64,000 nt of DNA, from the NCBI RefSeq assembly GCF_900103125.1, contig NZ_FNJV01000001.1, positions 62,001 through 126,000 on the forward strand, in the 5' to 3' direction. Positions 34,595-44,740 of this stretch are shown here, piece after piece. Positions within the stretch are counted from its first letter, which is position 1. Each line of letters begins with the position of its first letter. The notes under the pieces are model-generated. The model searched no databases. It was not told the DNA's origin and was given only the letters and a program-made list of their open reading frames with translations. The DNA comes from Mucilaginibacter sp. OK268 (lineage in GTDB: Bacteria; Bacteroidota; Bacteroidia; Sphingobacteriales; Sphingobacteriaceae). A program made the translations under genes and the position numbers.

Positions 34595-34804
34595 ATGAAG
34601 AACTCAGAAATTTTGGAGCTATCAACTGAAGAATTGGTTGCAAGAGTAGGAGAGGAGAGAACAAACCTTACCAAACTTAAATTTGCCCATGCAGTATCAG
34701 CTATTGAGAATCCAACACGTATAACAAAAGTACGCAAGGACATCGCTCGGTTAAATACTGAATTAACAAAGCGTAAAGCTGCGTCAACTTCTGAAAACAA
34801 TTAA
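34595..34804 (+). CDS. rpmC: 50S ribosomal protein L29
   Basis: 69 residues, two-helix L29: EILELSTEELVARVGEERT, KLKFAHAVSAIENPTRI, then the second helix. 16 bp before rpsQ. The preceding 123-bp gap has no recognisable gene. Confidence 0.95.
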   Translation: MKNSEILELSTEELVARVGEERTNLTKLKFAHAVSAIENPTRITKVRKDIARLNTELTKRKAASTSENN

Positions 34805-34820
34805 TTAAGCGTTCAGAAAA

Positions 34821-35075
34821 ATGGAAAGAAATTTAAGAAAAACACGTACCGGTTTGGTAGTTAGCAATAAAATGCAAAAATCAATCGTAGTAGCAGTGGA
34901 ACGTAAAGTGAAACACCCTATCTACGGTAAATTCGTAAAGAAAACTACCAAATTCATGGCTCACGATGAGACAAATACCTGTGGTATTGGTGATACCGTA
35001 TTGATTATGGAAACACGTCCGTTGAGCAAAAGCAAAAACTGGAGATTAGTTCAAATTATAGAAAGGGCTAAATAA
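34821..35075 (+). CDS. rpsQ: 30S ribosomal protein S17
   Basis: 84 residues with the S17 OB-fold motifs [19 protein letters not shown] and the conserved [18 protein letters not shown] primary 16S rRNA binder. rplN starts 1 bp later. Confidence 0.96.
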   Translation: MERNLRKTRTGLVVSNKMQKSIVVAVERKVKHPIYGKFVKKTTKFMAHDETNTCGIGDTVLIMETRPLSKSKNWRLVQIIERAK

Positions 35076-35076
35076 G

Positions 35077-35445
35077 ATGGTACAACAGGAATCAAGATTA
35101 AACGTAGCCGATAACAGCGGAGCTAAAGAAGTTTTAGTGATCCGTGTATTGGGCGGTACTGGTAAAAGGTACGCATCAATCGGCGATAAGATAGTAGTAA
35201 CTGTAAAAAGCGCTTTACCATCAGGTAACGTGAAAAAGGGTACTGTATCAAAAGCCGTAGTAGTACGCACCAAAAAAGAGATCCGCAGAAAAGATGGTTC
35301 ATACATCCGTTTCGACGATAACGCAGCTGTATTGTTAAATAACCAGGACGAGCCGAGAGGTACCCGTATCTTTGGCCCTGTTGCAAGGGAACTGCGTGAG
35401 AAACAATTTATGAAAATTGTATCATTAGCACCGGAGGTATTGTAA
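35077..35445 (+). CDS. rplN: 50S ribosomal protein L14
   Basis: 122 residues, the usual length. It starts [19 protein letters not shown] and contains the signature [21 protein letters not shown]14 forms part of the subunit interface and the L3-L14-L19 cluster. Confidence 0.97.
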   Translation: MVQQESRLNVADNSGAKEVLVIRVLGGTGKRYASIGDKIVVTVKSALPSGNVKKGTVSKAVVVRTKKEIRRKDGSYIRFDDNAAVLLNNQDEPRGTRIFGPVARELREKQFMKIVSLAPEVL

Positions 35446-35446
35446 C

Positions 35447-35791
35447 ATGGAAAAGAAAAAACACGAGCAACCAGCTAAATTAAAGATCCGTAAGGGTGAC
35501 CTGGTTAAAGTTATAGCCGGTGATTCAAAAGGAACACAAGGCAAAATTGTTGAGGTAATATTAGAAAAAGGCAGGGCTATTGTTGAAGGTGCCAATATGG
35601 TATCAAAACATACCAAACCTAATGCTGCCAATCCAAACGGTGGTATTGTTAAACAGGAAGCTGCTATACATATTTCAAACCTAATGCTGGTTGATCCTAA
35701 AACAGGTAACCCAACCCGTGTTGGCCGTAAGAAAAACGATGCCGGCAAATTAGTAAGGGTAGCAAAAAAATCAGGGGAGGAAATTAAGTAA
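35447..35791 (+). CDS. rplX: 50S ribosomal protein L24
   Basis: 114 residues with the KOW motif ([20 protein letters not shown]) and the L24 pattern [14 protein letters not shown]24 starts 50S assembly. Its last base is shared with the rplE start (TAATG). Confidence 0.97.
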   Translation: MEKKKHEQPAKLKIRKGDLVKVIAGDSKGTQGKIVEVILEKGRAIVEGANMVSKHTKPNAANPNGGIVKQEAAIHISNLMLVDPKTGNPTRVGRKKNDAGKLVRVAKKSGEEIK

Positions 35792-36354
35792 TGACTTACA
35801 TACCAAGACTCAAAACAAAATACAAAGAGGAAATCCGTACCGCTCTGAAAGATAAATTTCAGTATAAAAGCGTAATGCAGGTTCCTAAACTGGAAAAAAT
35901 TGCCATTAACCAGGGTGTTGGCGCTGCCACAACCGACAAGAAATTGATCGAAAACACCATCACTGAGTTAACTACCATTACCGGTCAGCAGGCAGTTGCT
36001 TCAAAATCTAAAAAAGATATCTCAAACTTTAAATTGCGTAAAAATATGCCGGTTGGCGTACGTGTTACCCTGCGTGACAACACAATGTATGAGTTTTTGG
36101 ATCGTTTAATCGCTGTTGCCCTGCCACGTATCCGTGACTTTAAAGGTATCAACGACAAAGGTTTTGACGGAAGAGGTAACTATACATTAGGTATTACAGA
36201 GCAAATTATATTCCCTGAGATAAATATTGACAAAATCAATAAAATTCAAGGTATGGATATTACCTTTGTAACCTCCGCAACAAACGATGTTGAAGCATTG
36301 GAGTTGTTGAAACAATTTGGATTACCATTTAAAAATCAAAATAACAATGGCTAA
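35791..36354 (+). CDS. rplE: 50S ribosomal protein L5
   Basis: 187 residues, L5 motifs: [49 protein letters not shown]. Binds 5S rRNA and the P-site tRNA. Overlaps rplX by one base and rpsN by 8 bp. Confidence 0.97.
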   Translation: MTYIPRLKTKYKEEIRTALKDKFQYKSVMQVPKLEKIAINQGVGAATTDKKLIENTITELTTITGQQAVASKSKKDISNFKLRKNMPVGVRVTLRDNTMYEFLDRLIAVALPRIRDFKGINDKGFDGRGNYTLGITEQIIFPEINIDKINKIQGMDITFVTSATNDVEALELLKQFGLPFKNQNNNG

Positions 36355-36616
36355 AGAAGGTGTAAAAGCACGTGAAGTAAAACGTGCTAAATTGGTTGCT
36401 AAATACGCAGAGAAAAGAGCAGCCCTTAAAGAGGCCGGCGATTATGCAGCCTTAGATAAATTGCCTAAAGCTTCGTCACCGGTAAAATTACACAACCGTT
36501 GTAAATTAACCGGCCGCCCTCGTGGTTATATGCGTCAGTTTGGCATTTCACGTGTAACATTCCGTGATATGGCATTAGCTGGCAAAATACCGGGAGTAAA
36601 GAAAGCAAGCTGGTAA
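36347..36616 (+). CDS. rpsN: 30S ribosomal protein S14, zinc-free type
   Basis: 89 residues from the ATG at 36347 ([15 protein letters not shown]), overlapping rplE by 8 bp. The C-terminal half has [21 protein letters not shown], the long C-minus form of S14, which lacks the CXXC zinc ribbon. One cysteine remains. It completes the 16S head near S3. Confidence 0.96.
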   Translation: MAKEGVKAREVKRAKLVAKYAEKRAALKEAGDYAALDKLPKASSPVKLHNRCKLTGRPRGYMRQFGISRVTFRDMALAGKIPGVKKASW

Positions 36617-36621
36617 TATTA

Positions 36622-36690
36622 AGCTGAAAGCTTAAGGCATAAAGCGTAAGGCTCATGAAGCTTTAGGCTTTGTGCTTTTAGCGTTAAGCA
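36622..36690. repeat. Imperfect inverted repeat in the rpsN-rpsH gap
   Basis: The left part (about 36622-36654, GCTGAAAGCTTAAGGCATAA...) and right part (about 36660-36690, GCTTTAGGCTTTGTGC...) are imperfect inverted copies. A related AGCTGAAAGCCTAAAGCG occurs near 24730. It fills much of a 147-bp gap in an otherwise compact operon. Confidence 0.55.
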
Positions 36691-36763
36691 CAAAAAATGA
36701 ATTAACCGATGGAAGGTCGCCCGGGATGTTACCGGAAGGAAACCACTATCATAACACAATAAA

Positions 36764-37162
36764 ATGAATACAGATCCAATCGCAGATTATCTTACAAGAG
36801 TAAGGAATGCTATTAAAGCCAACCATAGGGTTGTTGAAATTCCTGCATCAAATCTGAAAAAGGAAATCACGAAAGTGCTTTTCGACAAAGGTTACATTGC
36901 CAATTACAAGTTTGAGGAAGTTGGTCCGCAAGGCAGCATTAAAGTTGCTTTAAAATACCACCCGATAACTAAAATTTCTGCTATCCGTAGCATTCAGCGC
37001 ATCAGTAAACCAGGTTTGAGGAAATACGCAGGTACTGATAACCTGCCAAGAGTTTTAAATGGTTTAGGAATCGCTATCCTGTCAACTTCAAAAGGTGTAA
37101 TGACCGATAAAGAAGCTCGTCAGCAAAATGTAGGTGGCGAAGTATTATGCTACGTTTATTAA
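36764..37162 (+). CDS. rpsH: 30S ribosomal protein S8
   Basis: 132 residues with S8 motifs [18 protein letters not shown] and the C-terminal [19 protein letters not shown]8 binds 16S helix 21 and represses the spc operon in E. coli. The 147-bp upstream gap could hold a regulatory site, but I cannot identify one. Confidence 0.97.
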   Translation: MNTDPIADYLTRVRNAIKANHRVVEIPASNLKKEITKVLFDKGYIANYKFEEVGPQGSIKVALKYHPITKISAIRSIQRISKPGLRKYAGTDNLPRVLNGLGIAILSTSKGVMTDKEARQQNVGGEVLCYVY

Positions 37163-37178
37163 TAGGAGAAATTAAGCA

Positions 37179-37736
37179 ATGTCAAGAGTAGGAAAAGCAC
37201 CGATAGCACTACCTCAGGGAGTTGCCGTTACCGTATCAGCAGAGAATGTTGTTACTGTAAAAGGCCCTAAAGGTGAGTTGCAGCAAGCGGTTGATAGCGA
37301 TATCACCATTGCACAGGAAGACGGCCAATTGTTAGTTCAACGCCCGTCTGAACAAAAACGTCATAAAGCATTACATGGTTTATACCGTGCGCTTTTAAAT
37401 AACATGGTAGTAGGTGTAACCACTGGTTACAAAGTGGAGCAGGAATTAGTAGGTGTAGGTTACCGTGCTACCAATACAGGTAATACTTTAGATTTAGTGT
37501 TGGGTTACTCTCACCACTATGTATTTGAATTACCAAAAGAAATTAAAGTTACAACCACTGCTGAGAAGGGTAAAAACCCTACCATCATCCTGGAATCTAT
37601 CGACAAGCAATTGATTGGTCAGGTAGCGGCAAAAATACGTTCGTTACGTGCACCAGAACCATACAAAGGTAAAGGTATCAAGTTTGTTGGCGAAGTATTG
37701 AGAAGAAAAGCAGGTAAATCAGCATCTAAAAAATAA
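37179..37736 (+). CDS. rplF: 50S ribosomal protein L6
   Basis: 185 residues, two tandem L6 domains, with the C-terminal signature [19 protein letters not shown]. Sits near the sarcin-ricin loop. 5 bp before rplR. Confidence 0.97.
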   Translation: MSRVGKAPIALPQGVAVTVSAENVVTVKGPKGELQQAVDSDITIAQEDGQLLVQRPSEQKRHKALHGLYRALLNNMVVGVTTGYKVEQELVGVGYRATNTGNTLDLVLGYSHHYVFELPKEIKVTTTAEKGKNPTIILESIDKQLIGQVAAKIRSLRAPEPYKGKGIKFVGEVLRRKAGKSASKK

Positions 37737-37741
37737 TCGTC

Positions 37742-38092
37742 ATGGGAGCTAAATTATCAAGAAGAGACAGGATTAAAAAAGGCATCAGAAAACGCCTTTC
37801 AGGATCAACAGAGCGTCCTCGCCTGTCAGTTTACAGAAGTAACAAAGGAATTTACGCGCAGATCATTGACGATTTAACCGGTAAAACTATCGTATCGGCT
37901 TCATCTTTATCAAAAGATTTTGCAGCAGATGGCACTAAATCAGAACAATCAGTAGCCGTAGGCAAACTGGTAGCTCAGAAAGCTATTGCAGCAGGTATTA
38001 AAGATGTGGTTTTCGACAGGAACGGTTATTTGTACCATGGTCGTGTTAAATCACTGGCCGAAGGTGCACGTGAAGGTGGTTTAAACTTTTAA
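37742..38092 (+). CDS. rplR: 50S ribosomal protein L18
   Basis: 116 residues: basic N-terminus ([16 protein letters not shown]) and L18 core [18 protein letters not shown], ending [24 protein letters not shown]. Binds 5S rRNA. Confidence 0.97.
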   Translation: MGAKLSRRDRIKKGIRKRLSGSTERPRLSVYRSNKGIYAQIIDDLTGKTIVSASSLSKDFAADGTKSEQSVAVGKLVAQKAIAAGIKDVVFDRNGYLYHGRVKSLAEGAREGGLNF

Positions 38093-38104
38093 TCGAAAAG
38101 AGAA

Positions 38105-38623
38105 ATGTCAACAATCAACATAAAAAGAGTAAAAACAAGCGAGATCGAATTAAAAGACCGCTTGGTAAGCATACAACGCGTTGCCAAAGTAACCAAAGGT
38201 GGCCGTACATTCAGTTTCTCTGCCATTGTGGTAGTAGGTGACGAGAACGGTGTTGTAGGTTACGGCTTAGGTAAAGCCAAAGAGGTTACCGAAGCTATTG
38301 CAAAAGGCATTGATGATGCTAAAAAGAACCTGGTAAAAGTTCCTATCTTAAACGGAACTATACCTCACGAGCAAATTGGTAAATTTTCTGGCGGTTTTGT
38401 TTTCATTAAACCAGCAGCAAATGGTACCGGTGTTATTGCGGGTGGTGCAATGCGTGCCGTATTAGAGTCGGCAGGTATCCACAACGTACTGGCAAAATCA
38501 AAAGGTTCATCAAATCCGCACAACGTGGTAAAAGCAACTGTATCAGCATTAGCGCAATTACGCGATGCACATACTGTAGCTCAGCAACGTGGCGTTAGTT
38601 TAGGTAAAGTATTTAACGGATAA
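38105..38623 (+). CDS. rpsE: 30S ribosomal protein S5
   Basis: 172 residues. N-terminal dsRNA-binding-like domain ([20 protein letters not shown]) followed by the S5 C-terminal fold with [17 protein letters not shown]. Acts in decoding accuracy. Confidence 0.97.
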   Translation: MSTINIKRVKTSEIELKDRLVSIQRVAKVTKGGRTFSFSAIVVVGDENGVVGYGLGKAKEVTEAIAKGIDDAKKNLVKVPILNGTIPHEQIGKFSGGFVFIKPAANGTGVIAGGAMRAVLESAGIHNVLAKSKGSSNPHNVVKATVSALAQLRDAHTVAQQRGVSLGKVFNG

Positions 38624-38629
38624 TCAGTC

Positions 38630-38809
38630 ATGGCCAAAATCAAAATAACTCAGATTAAGAGCGTGATCGACAGAAGTGAACGCCAAAAAAAGACAGTCGA
38701 AGCTTTAGGCTTACGTAAAATTAACCACAGTGTGGAAGTAGAGGCTACACCTGCTATAATTGGGATGGTTAGAAAAGTTAATCACCTGGTAGCGGTAGAA
38801 AACATTTAA
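38630..38809 (+). CDS. rpmD: 50S ribosomal protein L30
   Basis: A 59-residue product read directly from the sequence, starting [20 protein letters not shown] and ending [13 protein letters not shown]. It has the L30 pattern with [10 protein letters not shown]. It begins 6 bp after rpsE and ends 4 bp before rplO, so its place in the operon is the standard one. Confidence 0.95.
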   Translation: MAKIKITQIKSVIDRSERQKKTVEALGLRKINHSVEVEATPAIIGMVRKVNHLVAVENI

Positions 38810-38813
38810 TATC

Positions 38814-39260
38814 ATGAATTTAAGTAATCTAAAACCTGCAGAAGGTTCTACTAAAAATAGAAAAAGAATTGGCCGTGGTACAGGTTCTGGCCGTGGCGGC
38901 ACGTCAACCCGTGGCCACAAAGGCGCCGGTTCACGTTCAGGTACCAGCACTAAGGTAGGTTTTGAAGGCGGTCAAATGCCTTTACAACGTCGTGTACCTA
39001 AGGTTGGTTTCAAAAACCCTAACCGTGTTGAATACACAGGTGTTAATTTGGATGTATTGCAAGGCTTAGTTGAGAAATTCTCACTGGCGGCAGTTGATTT
39101 CGATACCCTGAAAGAACATGGTTTGGTTTCTCGTAACGACCTGGTTAAGATCCTGGGCCGTGGCGAACTGAAAGCCAAATTGGAAGTTAAAGCACATGCA
39201 TTTACTGCAACGGCGCAAAAAGCGATCGAAGCAGCTGGTGGTACCATAGTTAAGTTGTAA
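38814..39260 (+). CDS. rplO: 50S ribosomal protein L15
   Basis: 148 residues, with the Gly/Arg-rich N-terminus (GRGTGSGRGGTSTRGHKGAGSRSG in part) and the KVGFKNPNRVEYTGVNL segment, plus the L15 C-terminal domain. Directly followed by secY (6 bp). Confidence 0.97.
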   Translation: MNLSNLKPAEGSTKNRKRIGRGTGSGRGGTSTRGHKGAGSRSGTSTKVGFEGGQMPLQRRVPKVGFKNPNRVEYTGVNLDVLQGLVEKFSLAAVDFDTLKEHGLVSRNDLVKILGRGELKAKLEVKAHAFTATAQKAIEAAGGTIVKL

Positions 39261-39266
39261 GTTTCA

Positions 39267-40607
39267 ATGAAGAAATTTTTCACCACATTATCCAATATCT
39301 GGAAAATCGAAGATCTGAGAGTGCGTATTATAAACACACTCTTATTTCTTTTAATATATCGCGTAGGCTCATTCGTAGTGTTGCCTGGCGTGAACGGTGC
39401 GTCATTCGCAAACCAAAAAGCAGAAGGATTAGTAGGATTGTTGAATATGTTTGCAGGAGGTTCGTTTTCACGTGCCTCTATTTTCGCGTTAGGCGTAATG
39501 CCTTACATTTCGGCGTCAATTGTGGTGCAACTGCTGGGTATTGCTGTGCCTTATTTCACCAAACTTCAAAAAGAAGGTGAAAGCGGGCGTAACAAGCTTA
39601 ACCAGTGGACACGCTACCTAACCATCGGTATTACTGCTTTGCAGGCTATCGGTTATGTACGTTCACAAATTGGTCCTGATGCACGTTTAATCGGCGATCC
39701 GATCTTTACCTTATTAACTACAGTAGTTTTAACCGCAGGTACATTATTTGTAATGTGGCTGGGTGAAAAAATTACGGATAAAGGTATCGGTAACGGTATA
39801 TCGTTAATTATCATGGTGGGTATTATTGCCCAATTGCCAGGCGCGTTTATAACAGAGTTTAGCTCCCGTACCAGTGGTACAGGTGGCTTGGTAACTTTCA
39901 TTGTTGAAATTGTTGCATTGATAGGTGTGGTAATGTTCACTATATTGATAGTACAGGGTACACGCAAAATTGCGGTACAATATGCTAAACGTATAGTAGG
40001 TAACAAGCAATATGGTGGTGTACGTCAGTATATACCTTTAAAGGTAAATGCTGCAGGTGTAATGCCTATCATATTTGCCCAGGCCCTGATGTTCATTCCG
40101 CAAACTGTACAGCAGTTTTTCCCGAACGCGGCATCAAACGGTATCCTGATCGCATTGTCAAACTATAACTCATGGCAACATAACCTGTTGTTTGGTATCC
40201 TGATCATCCTGTTCACTTATTTCTATACCGCTATTACGGTTAACCCTAACCAGATGGCTGATGATATGAAAAAGAACGGTGGTTTTATACCGGGCATTAA
40301 ACCAGGTAAATCAACTGCCGATTTTATTGACGGTGTAATATCAAAAATAACTTTACCGGGATCAATATTCCTGGCTATTATAGCCATTATCCCGGCCATT
40401 GCCAGCTTGGTTGGCGTATCTGCGATCTTCGCAAGATTCTTTGGTGGTACATCACTGATCATCCTGGTAGGTGTAGTTTTGGATACCCTGCAACAAATTG
40501 AAAGTCACCTGTTGATGCGTCATTATGATGGTTTAATGAAAACCGGACGAATTAAAGGTCGTACAGCAATGCCTGCTGCTGCCGGAACAAGTCCGACAGC
40601 TATCTAA
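39267..40607 (+). CDS. secY: Protein translocase subunit SecY
   Basis: 446 residues with ten predicted transmembrane helices. The first includes RVGSFVVLPGV; GGSFSRASIFALGVMPYISASI is in part the plug/TM2 region, and PNQMADDMKKNGGFIPGIKPG is the cytoplasmic loop that contacts SecA and ribosomes. SecY forms the protein-conducting channel. The usual location after rplO. Confidence 0.97.
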   Translation: MKKFFTTLSNIWKIEDLRVRIINTLLFLLIYRVGSFVVLPGVNGASFANQKAEGLVGLLNMFAGGSFSRASIFALGVMPYISASIVVQLLGIAVPYFTKLQKEGESGRNKLNQWTRYLTIGITALQAIGYVRSQIGPDARLIGDPIFTLLTTVVLTAGTLFVMWLGEKITDKGIGNGISLIIMVGIIAQLPGAFITEFSSRTSGTGGLVTFIVEIVALIGVVMFTILIVQGTRKIAVQYAKRIVGNKQYGGVRQYIPLKVNAAGVMPIIFAQALMFIPQTVQQFFPNAASNGILIALSNYNSWQHNLLFGILIILFTYFYTAITVNPNQMADDMKKNGGFIPGIKPGKSTADFIDGVISKITLPGSIFLAIIAIIPAIASLVGVSAIFARFFGGTSLIILVGVVLDTLQQIESHLLMRHYDGLMKTGRIKGRTAMPAAAGTSPTAI

Positions 40608-40615
40608 TTTAAAGC

Positions 40616-41407
40616 ATGTCAAAAATTCTTTACAAGTCTGCCGAAGAAATAGAACTCATCAGAGAAAGCGCCCAACTGGTATCCCGCACACACGCGGAGG
40701 TTGCCAAAGTGATCGGACCTGGTGTTACAACTATTGAACTCGACAGACTTGCTGAAACCTTTATACGCGACAACGGCGGAGTACCTACTTTTTTAAACTA
40801 CGGCGGCTTTCCTTATTCTCTTTGCATATCGCTGAATGACCAGGTAGTACATGGTTTCCCCGGAAACTATACCCTGGTTGAAGGAGATCTGGTATCTGTT
40901 GACTGCGGAGCTACTTTAAATGGCTTTGTAGGCGATTCGGCTTATACCTTCGCCATCGGTGAAGTAAGCGATACCGTTAAGAAACTCATGAGGGTAACCA
41001 AAGAGTGTCTTGACTTAGGAGTTGCGAAAGCAGTTGTTGGTATGCGCATAGGCGATATCGGTTATGCGATACAGGAACATGCAGAGAAGAATGGCTTTGG
41101 CGTAGTAAAGGAGCTTGTGGGGCATGGTGTAGGCGTTAAGCTGCACGAAAAACCCGAAGTACCTAATTATGGTAAGCGCGGAGCGGGCATCAAACTGGAA
41201 GAAGGAATGGTGATCGCTATTGAGCCCATGATCAACGCGGGCCGTGCGGGTGTTAAGTTTTGGGATGACGGATGGACGGTTTCAACTGTCGACAAAAAGC
41301 CATCGGCCCATTATGAGCATACCGTAGCTATTGGTAAAGGTAAACCTGACATTTTATCAACGTTTGAATATGTTGAAAATGTTTTGAAAGAAAAGAATAA
41401 TAATTAA
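40616..41407 (+). CDS. map: Methionine aminopeptidase, type I
   Basis: 263 residues. All five metal ligands of type I MetAP are visible: D96 and D107 (VDCGATLNGFVGDSAY), H170 (ELVGHGVG), E203 (IAIEPMI) and E234 (HYEHTVAIG). It removes the initiator Met from nascent proteins. Gene order secY-map-infA is standard for Bacteroidetes. A 64-bp gap with a -7 box precedes infA. Confidence 0.95.
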   Translation: MSKILYKSAEEIELIRESAQLVSRTHAEVAKVIGPGVTTIELDRLAETFIRDNGGVPTFLNYGGFPYSLCISLNDQVVHGFPGNYTLVEGDLVSVDCGATLNGFVGDSAYTFAIGEVSDTVKKLMRVTKECLDLGVAKAVVGMRIGDIGYAIQEHAEKNGFGVVKELVGHGVGVKLHEKPEVPNYGKRGAGIKLEEGMVIAIEPMINAGRAGVKFWDDGWTVSTVDKKPSAHYEHTVAIGKGKPDILSTFEYVENVLKEKNNN

Positions 41408-41419
41408 ATAAATTTTTAT

Positions 41420-41427
41420 TAATTTTG
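41420..41427 (+). promoter_or_regulatory. Possible internal promoter before infA
   Basis: TAATTTTG matches the TAnnTTTG -7 consensus 45 bp before infA, followed by GCATCC. The -33 box is not recognisable. It may give infA-rplQ extra transcription. Confidence 0.4.
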
Positions 41428-41471
41428 CATCCCGGTTTTAGGGCGGATAATTAAGTAATAATCAACAAAAT

Positions 41472-41690
41472 ATGGCTAAACAATCTTCGATTGAGCAAGA
41501 CGGTACAATTAGGGAAGCATTGTCAAATGCAATGTTCAGGGTTGAACTGGAAAATGGTCATGAGATTATTGCACATATTTCCGGCAAAATGCGTATGCAC
41601 TACATTAAAATTTTACCTGGCGACAGAGTAAAATTGGAAATGAGCCCGTATGATTTAACAAAAGGTAGAATAACCTATAGATATAAATAA
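41472..41690 (+). CDS. infA: Translation initiation factor IF-1
   Basis: 72 residues, the standard IF-1 OB-fold: [25 protein letters not shown] and [19 protein letters not shown]. Binds the 30S A site during initiation. rpmJ begins 7 bp later. Confidence 0.97.
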   Translation: MAKQSSIEQDGTIREALSNAMFRVELENGHEIIAHISGKMRMHYIKILPGDRVKLEMSPYDLTKGRITYRYK

Positions 41691-41697
41691 CAAAGAG

Positions 41698-41814
41698 ATG
41701 AAAGTTAGAGCATCCATTAAAAAACGCAGCGCTGATTGCAAGATCATTCGCCGTAACGGGAAACTTTATGTAATTAACAAAAAGAATCCTAAATACAAAC
41801 AGCGTCAGGGATAA
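41698..41814 (+). CDS. rpmJ: 50S ribosomal protein L36, zinc-free type
   Basis: A 38-residue product read directly from the sequence: [15 protein letters not shown], then [16 protein letters not shown] and KYKQRQG. Compared with the zinc form, only Cys14 of the usual four ligands remains; positions 11, 27 and 33 are Ser, Asn and Tyr. It is thus the zinc-independent L36. It begins 7 bp after infA. Confidence 0.93.
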   Translation: MKVRASIKKRSADCKIIRRNGKLYVINKKNPKYKQRQG

Positions 41815-41887
41815 TTAAAAAAAACTGTGATAATTCGTACAACGGTGGCCCGCCGTTCGGTTATCATTTAAAAAACAAACAATAAAT

Positions 41888-42265
41888 ATGGCAAGGATTT
41901 CAGGTATAGATTTACCGAAAAACAAAAGAGGAGAAATCGGACTTACTTACATTTTCGGTATAGGCCGCTCAACAGCTCAAAAGATTTTGACTGAGGCAGG
42001 TATTGATTTTGATACAAAAGTACAAGACTGGACCGATGAGCAATTAGCCTCAATTCGTGGAATTATCAACGATCAGATCAAAGTGGAAGGTTCACTTCGT
42101 TCAGAAGTGCAGCTTAACATCAAACGTTTGATGGATATAGGTTGTTACCGCGGTACACGTCACCGTAAAGGTTTACCATTACGTGGTCAGCGTACTAAAA
42201 ATAACTCACGTACCCGTAAAGGAAAACGTAAAACAGTTGCTAACAAGAAAAAAGCTACTAAATAA
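41888..42265 (+). CDS. rpsM: 30S ribosomal protein S13
   Basis: 125 residues, starting [26 protein letters not shown]-terminal [21 protein letters not shown] contacts the P-site tRNA. Preceded by a 73-bp gap after rpmJ and followed by a 132-bp gap. Confidence 0.97.
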   Translation: MARISGIDLPKNKRGEIGLTYIFGIGRSTAQKILTEAGIDFDTKVQDWTDEQLASIRGIINDQIKVEGSLRSEVQLNIKRLMDIGCYRGTRHRKGLPLRGQRTKNNSRTRKGKRKTVANKKKATK

Positions 42266-42397
42266 TATTGAATAGTGATTGAAGAGCGGTGAGTTTTATC
42301 GCTTAACAATTCATTAGGATTACCTCATTTGAAAATATAATTAATGGGTCCGGGTTATTTGATAATTCAGTAATTCATTAATTCAAAAATTAAAAAA

Positions 42398-42787
42398 ATG
42401 GCTAAGAGCAAAAAAGTAACCAAAAAGCGCGTTGTAATTGTTGAGCCTGTAGGCGAAGCACACATCAATGCTACTTTTAACAATATCATCATCACCCTTA
42501 CCAACAAAACCGGTCAGGCTGTATCATGGTCATCTGCAGGTAAAATGGGTTTTAAAGGTTCAAAAAAGAACACCCCTTATGCTGCCGGACAAGCTGCTGC
42601 TGATTGTGGCAAAGTAGCTTATGACCTGGGCTTACGTAAAGTTGAAGTATTTGTAAAAGGTCCGGGTGCAGGCCGTGAGTCAGCTATCCGTACTTTGCAA
42701 ACTGCAGGTATTGAGGTTACAACCATCAAAGATATCACACCGCTTCCGCACAACGGTTGTCGTCCTTCAAAAAGAAGAAGAGTTTAA
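42398..42787 (+). CDS. rpsK: 30S ribosomal protein S11
   Basis: 129 residues with S11 motifs [33 protein letters not shown] and the C-terminal [13 protein letters not shown]. Acts in the platform, near the mRNA exit. Confidence 0.97.
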   Translation: MAKSKKVTKKRVVIVEPVGEAHINATFNNIIITLTNKTGQAVSWSSAGKMGFKGSKKNTPYAAGQAAADCGKVAYDLGLRKVEVFVKGPGAGRESAIRTLQTAGIEVTTIKDITPLPHNGCRPSKRRRV

Positions 42788-42855
42788 TTAACAATTATTT
42801 TTAAAGCTAAGATTCGGCAGCAACAGGCTGCTTGATACTTTAAGAACACACAAAA

Positions 42856-43464
42856 ATGGCTAGATATACAGGACCAAAATCCAAAATTGCACGTCGTTTC
42901 CGTGAGCCGATCTTCGGCCCGGATAAAGCGTTAGAGCGTAAGAACTATCCACCGGGAATGCACGGTGCCTCAAAAAGAAGAGGAAAACAATCTGAGTATT
43001 CAACTCAGTTACAGGAGAAACAAAAAGTAAAATACACTTATGGTGTATTAGAGCGTCAGTTCGAGAACTTGTTTCACCGCGCATCAGCTAAAGAGGGTAT
43101 CACAGGCGAAAACCTGTTGAAATTCTTAGAAGCTCGTTTAGATAATGCTGTTTACCGTTTAGGTATTGCTCCTACACGTTCTGCAGCCCGTCAGTTGGTT
43201 AATCACAAACACATTAATGTTAATGGTGCTGTGGTAAACATCGCTTCATACGCTTTAAAAGCGGGTGATGTGATTTCTGTACGTGAAAAATCTAAATCAT
43301 TAGAAGCCATCACTACATCAGTAGCCGGAAGAAGAATCAATAAATACAGCTGGTTAGAATGGGATGCTAACGCCTTAACAGGTAAATTCCTAAACTATCC
43401 TAACCGCGACGAGATACCTGAGAACATCAAAGAAAACCTAATCGTCGAGTTGTACTCAAAATAA
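42856..43464 (+). CDS. rpsD: 30S ribosomal protein S4
   Basis: 202 residues: [22 protein letters not shown] and the S4 RNA-binding domain ([26 protein letters not shown]). S4 nucleates 30S assembly. In E. coli it represses the alpha operon. The 68-bp upstream gap shows no obvious S4 pseudoknot that I can confirm. Confidence 0.97.
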   Translation: MARYTGPKSKIARRFREPIFGPDKALERKNYPPGMHGASKRRGKQSEYSTQLQEKQKVKYTYGVLERQFENLFHRASAKEGITGENLLKFLEARLDNAVYRLGIAPTRSAARQLVNHKHINVNGAVVNIASYALKAGDVISVREKSKSLEAITTSVAGRRINKYSWLEWDANALTGKFLNYPNRDEIPENIKENLIVELYSK

Positions 43465-43559
43465 TAACGATAATTATCCATGGGATGGTTGGCATTTTAT
43501 GTCAATCATTTTCGTGGTTTAAATCAATTCAATTAGTAAACAATAAATAAAGGATATAA

Positions 43560-44552
43560 ATGGCAATTTTAGCATTTCAAAAACCAGACAAGGTTATCAT
43601 GCAGAAAGCAAATGATTTCGATGGTACGTTTGAGTTTCGTCCGTTAGAACCAGGCTTCGGTGTGACCATTGGTAATGCTCTGCGTCGTATCTTACTTTCA
43701 TCACTCGAAGGTTTTGCCATCACTTCTGTTCGTTTTTCAGGAGTTACGCATGAATTTTCAACCATCAAAGGTGTTGTTGAAGACGTAACCGAGATCATTC
43801 TGAACCTGAAGCAAGTTCGGTTCAAAAAAACAGGCGAGTCTGGTGATACTGAAAAGGTATTCGTTATCATAAATGGCCAGGACGCTTTTAAAGCCGGAGA
43901 TGTTACTAAATTCTCTAATAACTTTACTGTTTTAAACCCTGACCTGGTTATCTGTAACATGGACTCATCAGTAACGCTTGAAATTGAGCTTACTGTAGGT
44001 AAAGGCCGTGGTTACGTAGCAAGCGAAGAAAATAAAAATCCGGATGCAAACGTTGGTGTAATAGCTATCGATTCTATCTTTACGCCAATTAAAAACGTAA
44101 AATATACTATTGAAAACTATCGTGTTGAGCAAAAAACTGACTATGAAAAATTAGTTCTGGATATTGCTACCGATGGATCAATTCATCCGGAAGATGCGTT
44201 AAAAGAAGCAGCCAAGATCCTGATCCAGCACTTTATGCTGTTCAGCGATGAAAACATGATGTTGGAAGCACAAGCTAAAGAAGAAACTAAAGAGGTTGAC
44301 GAAGAGATCCTGCATATGCGCAAGATCCTTAAAACTGAACTGGTTGATCTTGACCTTTCTGTACGCGCATTAAACTGCCTGAAAGCTGCCGACATCCGCA
44401 GCCTGGCCGATTTAGTATCATACGATGTTGCTGATATGTTAAAATTCAGAAACTTTGGTAAAAAGTCATTAACTGAAATTCAGGACCTGGTTAAATCAAA
44501 AGGCTTATCTTTTGGTATGAACCTGTCTAAATTTAAGTTAGACGAAGAATAA
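43560..44552 (+). CDS. rpoA: DNA-directed RNA polymerase subunit alpha
   Basis: 330 residues. The N-terminal domain starts near [25 protein letters not shown], the alpha-dimer signature. The C-terminal DNA-binding domain holds [22 protein letters not shown] and [15 protein letters not shown]. Scaffold of RNA polymerase. A 188-bp gap with a repeat follows. Confidence 0.97.
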   Translation: MAILAFQKPDKVIMQKANDFDGTFEFRPLEPGFGVTIGNALRRILLSSLEGFAITSVRFSGVTHEFSTIKGVVEDVTEIILNLKQVRFKKTGESGDTEKVFVIINGQDAFKAGDVTKFSNNFTVLNPDLVICNMDSSVTLEIELTVGKGRGYVASEENKNPDANVGVIAIDSIFTPIKNVKYTIENYRVEQKTDYEKLVLDIATDGSIHPEDALKEAAKILIQHFMLFSDENMMLEAQAKEETKEVDEEILHMRKILKTELVDLDLSVRALNCLKAADIRSLADLVSYDVADMLKFRNFGKKSLTEIQDLVKSKGLSFGMNLSKFKLDEE

Positions 44553-44655
44553 GATTTGAGATGTTAGATATGAGATTTGAGACAAATTTCATATCTGACT
44601 TTTAAATATAATTAAAAGATGTAAGCCGAGAGACAATCTCAAATCTCACATCTCT
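44552..44655. repeat. Palindromic repeat in rpoA-rplQ gap (copy 2)
   Basis: The left arm (44552-44583, GATTTGAGATGTTAGATA...) and right arm (44632-44655, CAATCTCAAATCTCACATC...) are inverted. A 23-bp block (44553-44575) is identical to one in the rpsC-rplP gap. Confidence 0.75.
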
Positions 44656-44740
44656 GTACTATAATCTAATTAGCGAAGGCATAATTCCGAAGGCTTGATT
44701 TTATCGCCGGACGGTATGCACGTGAAATAATTTAATAACA

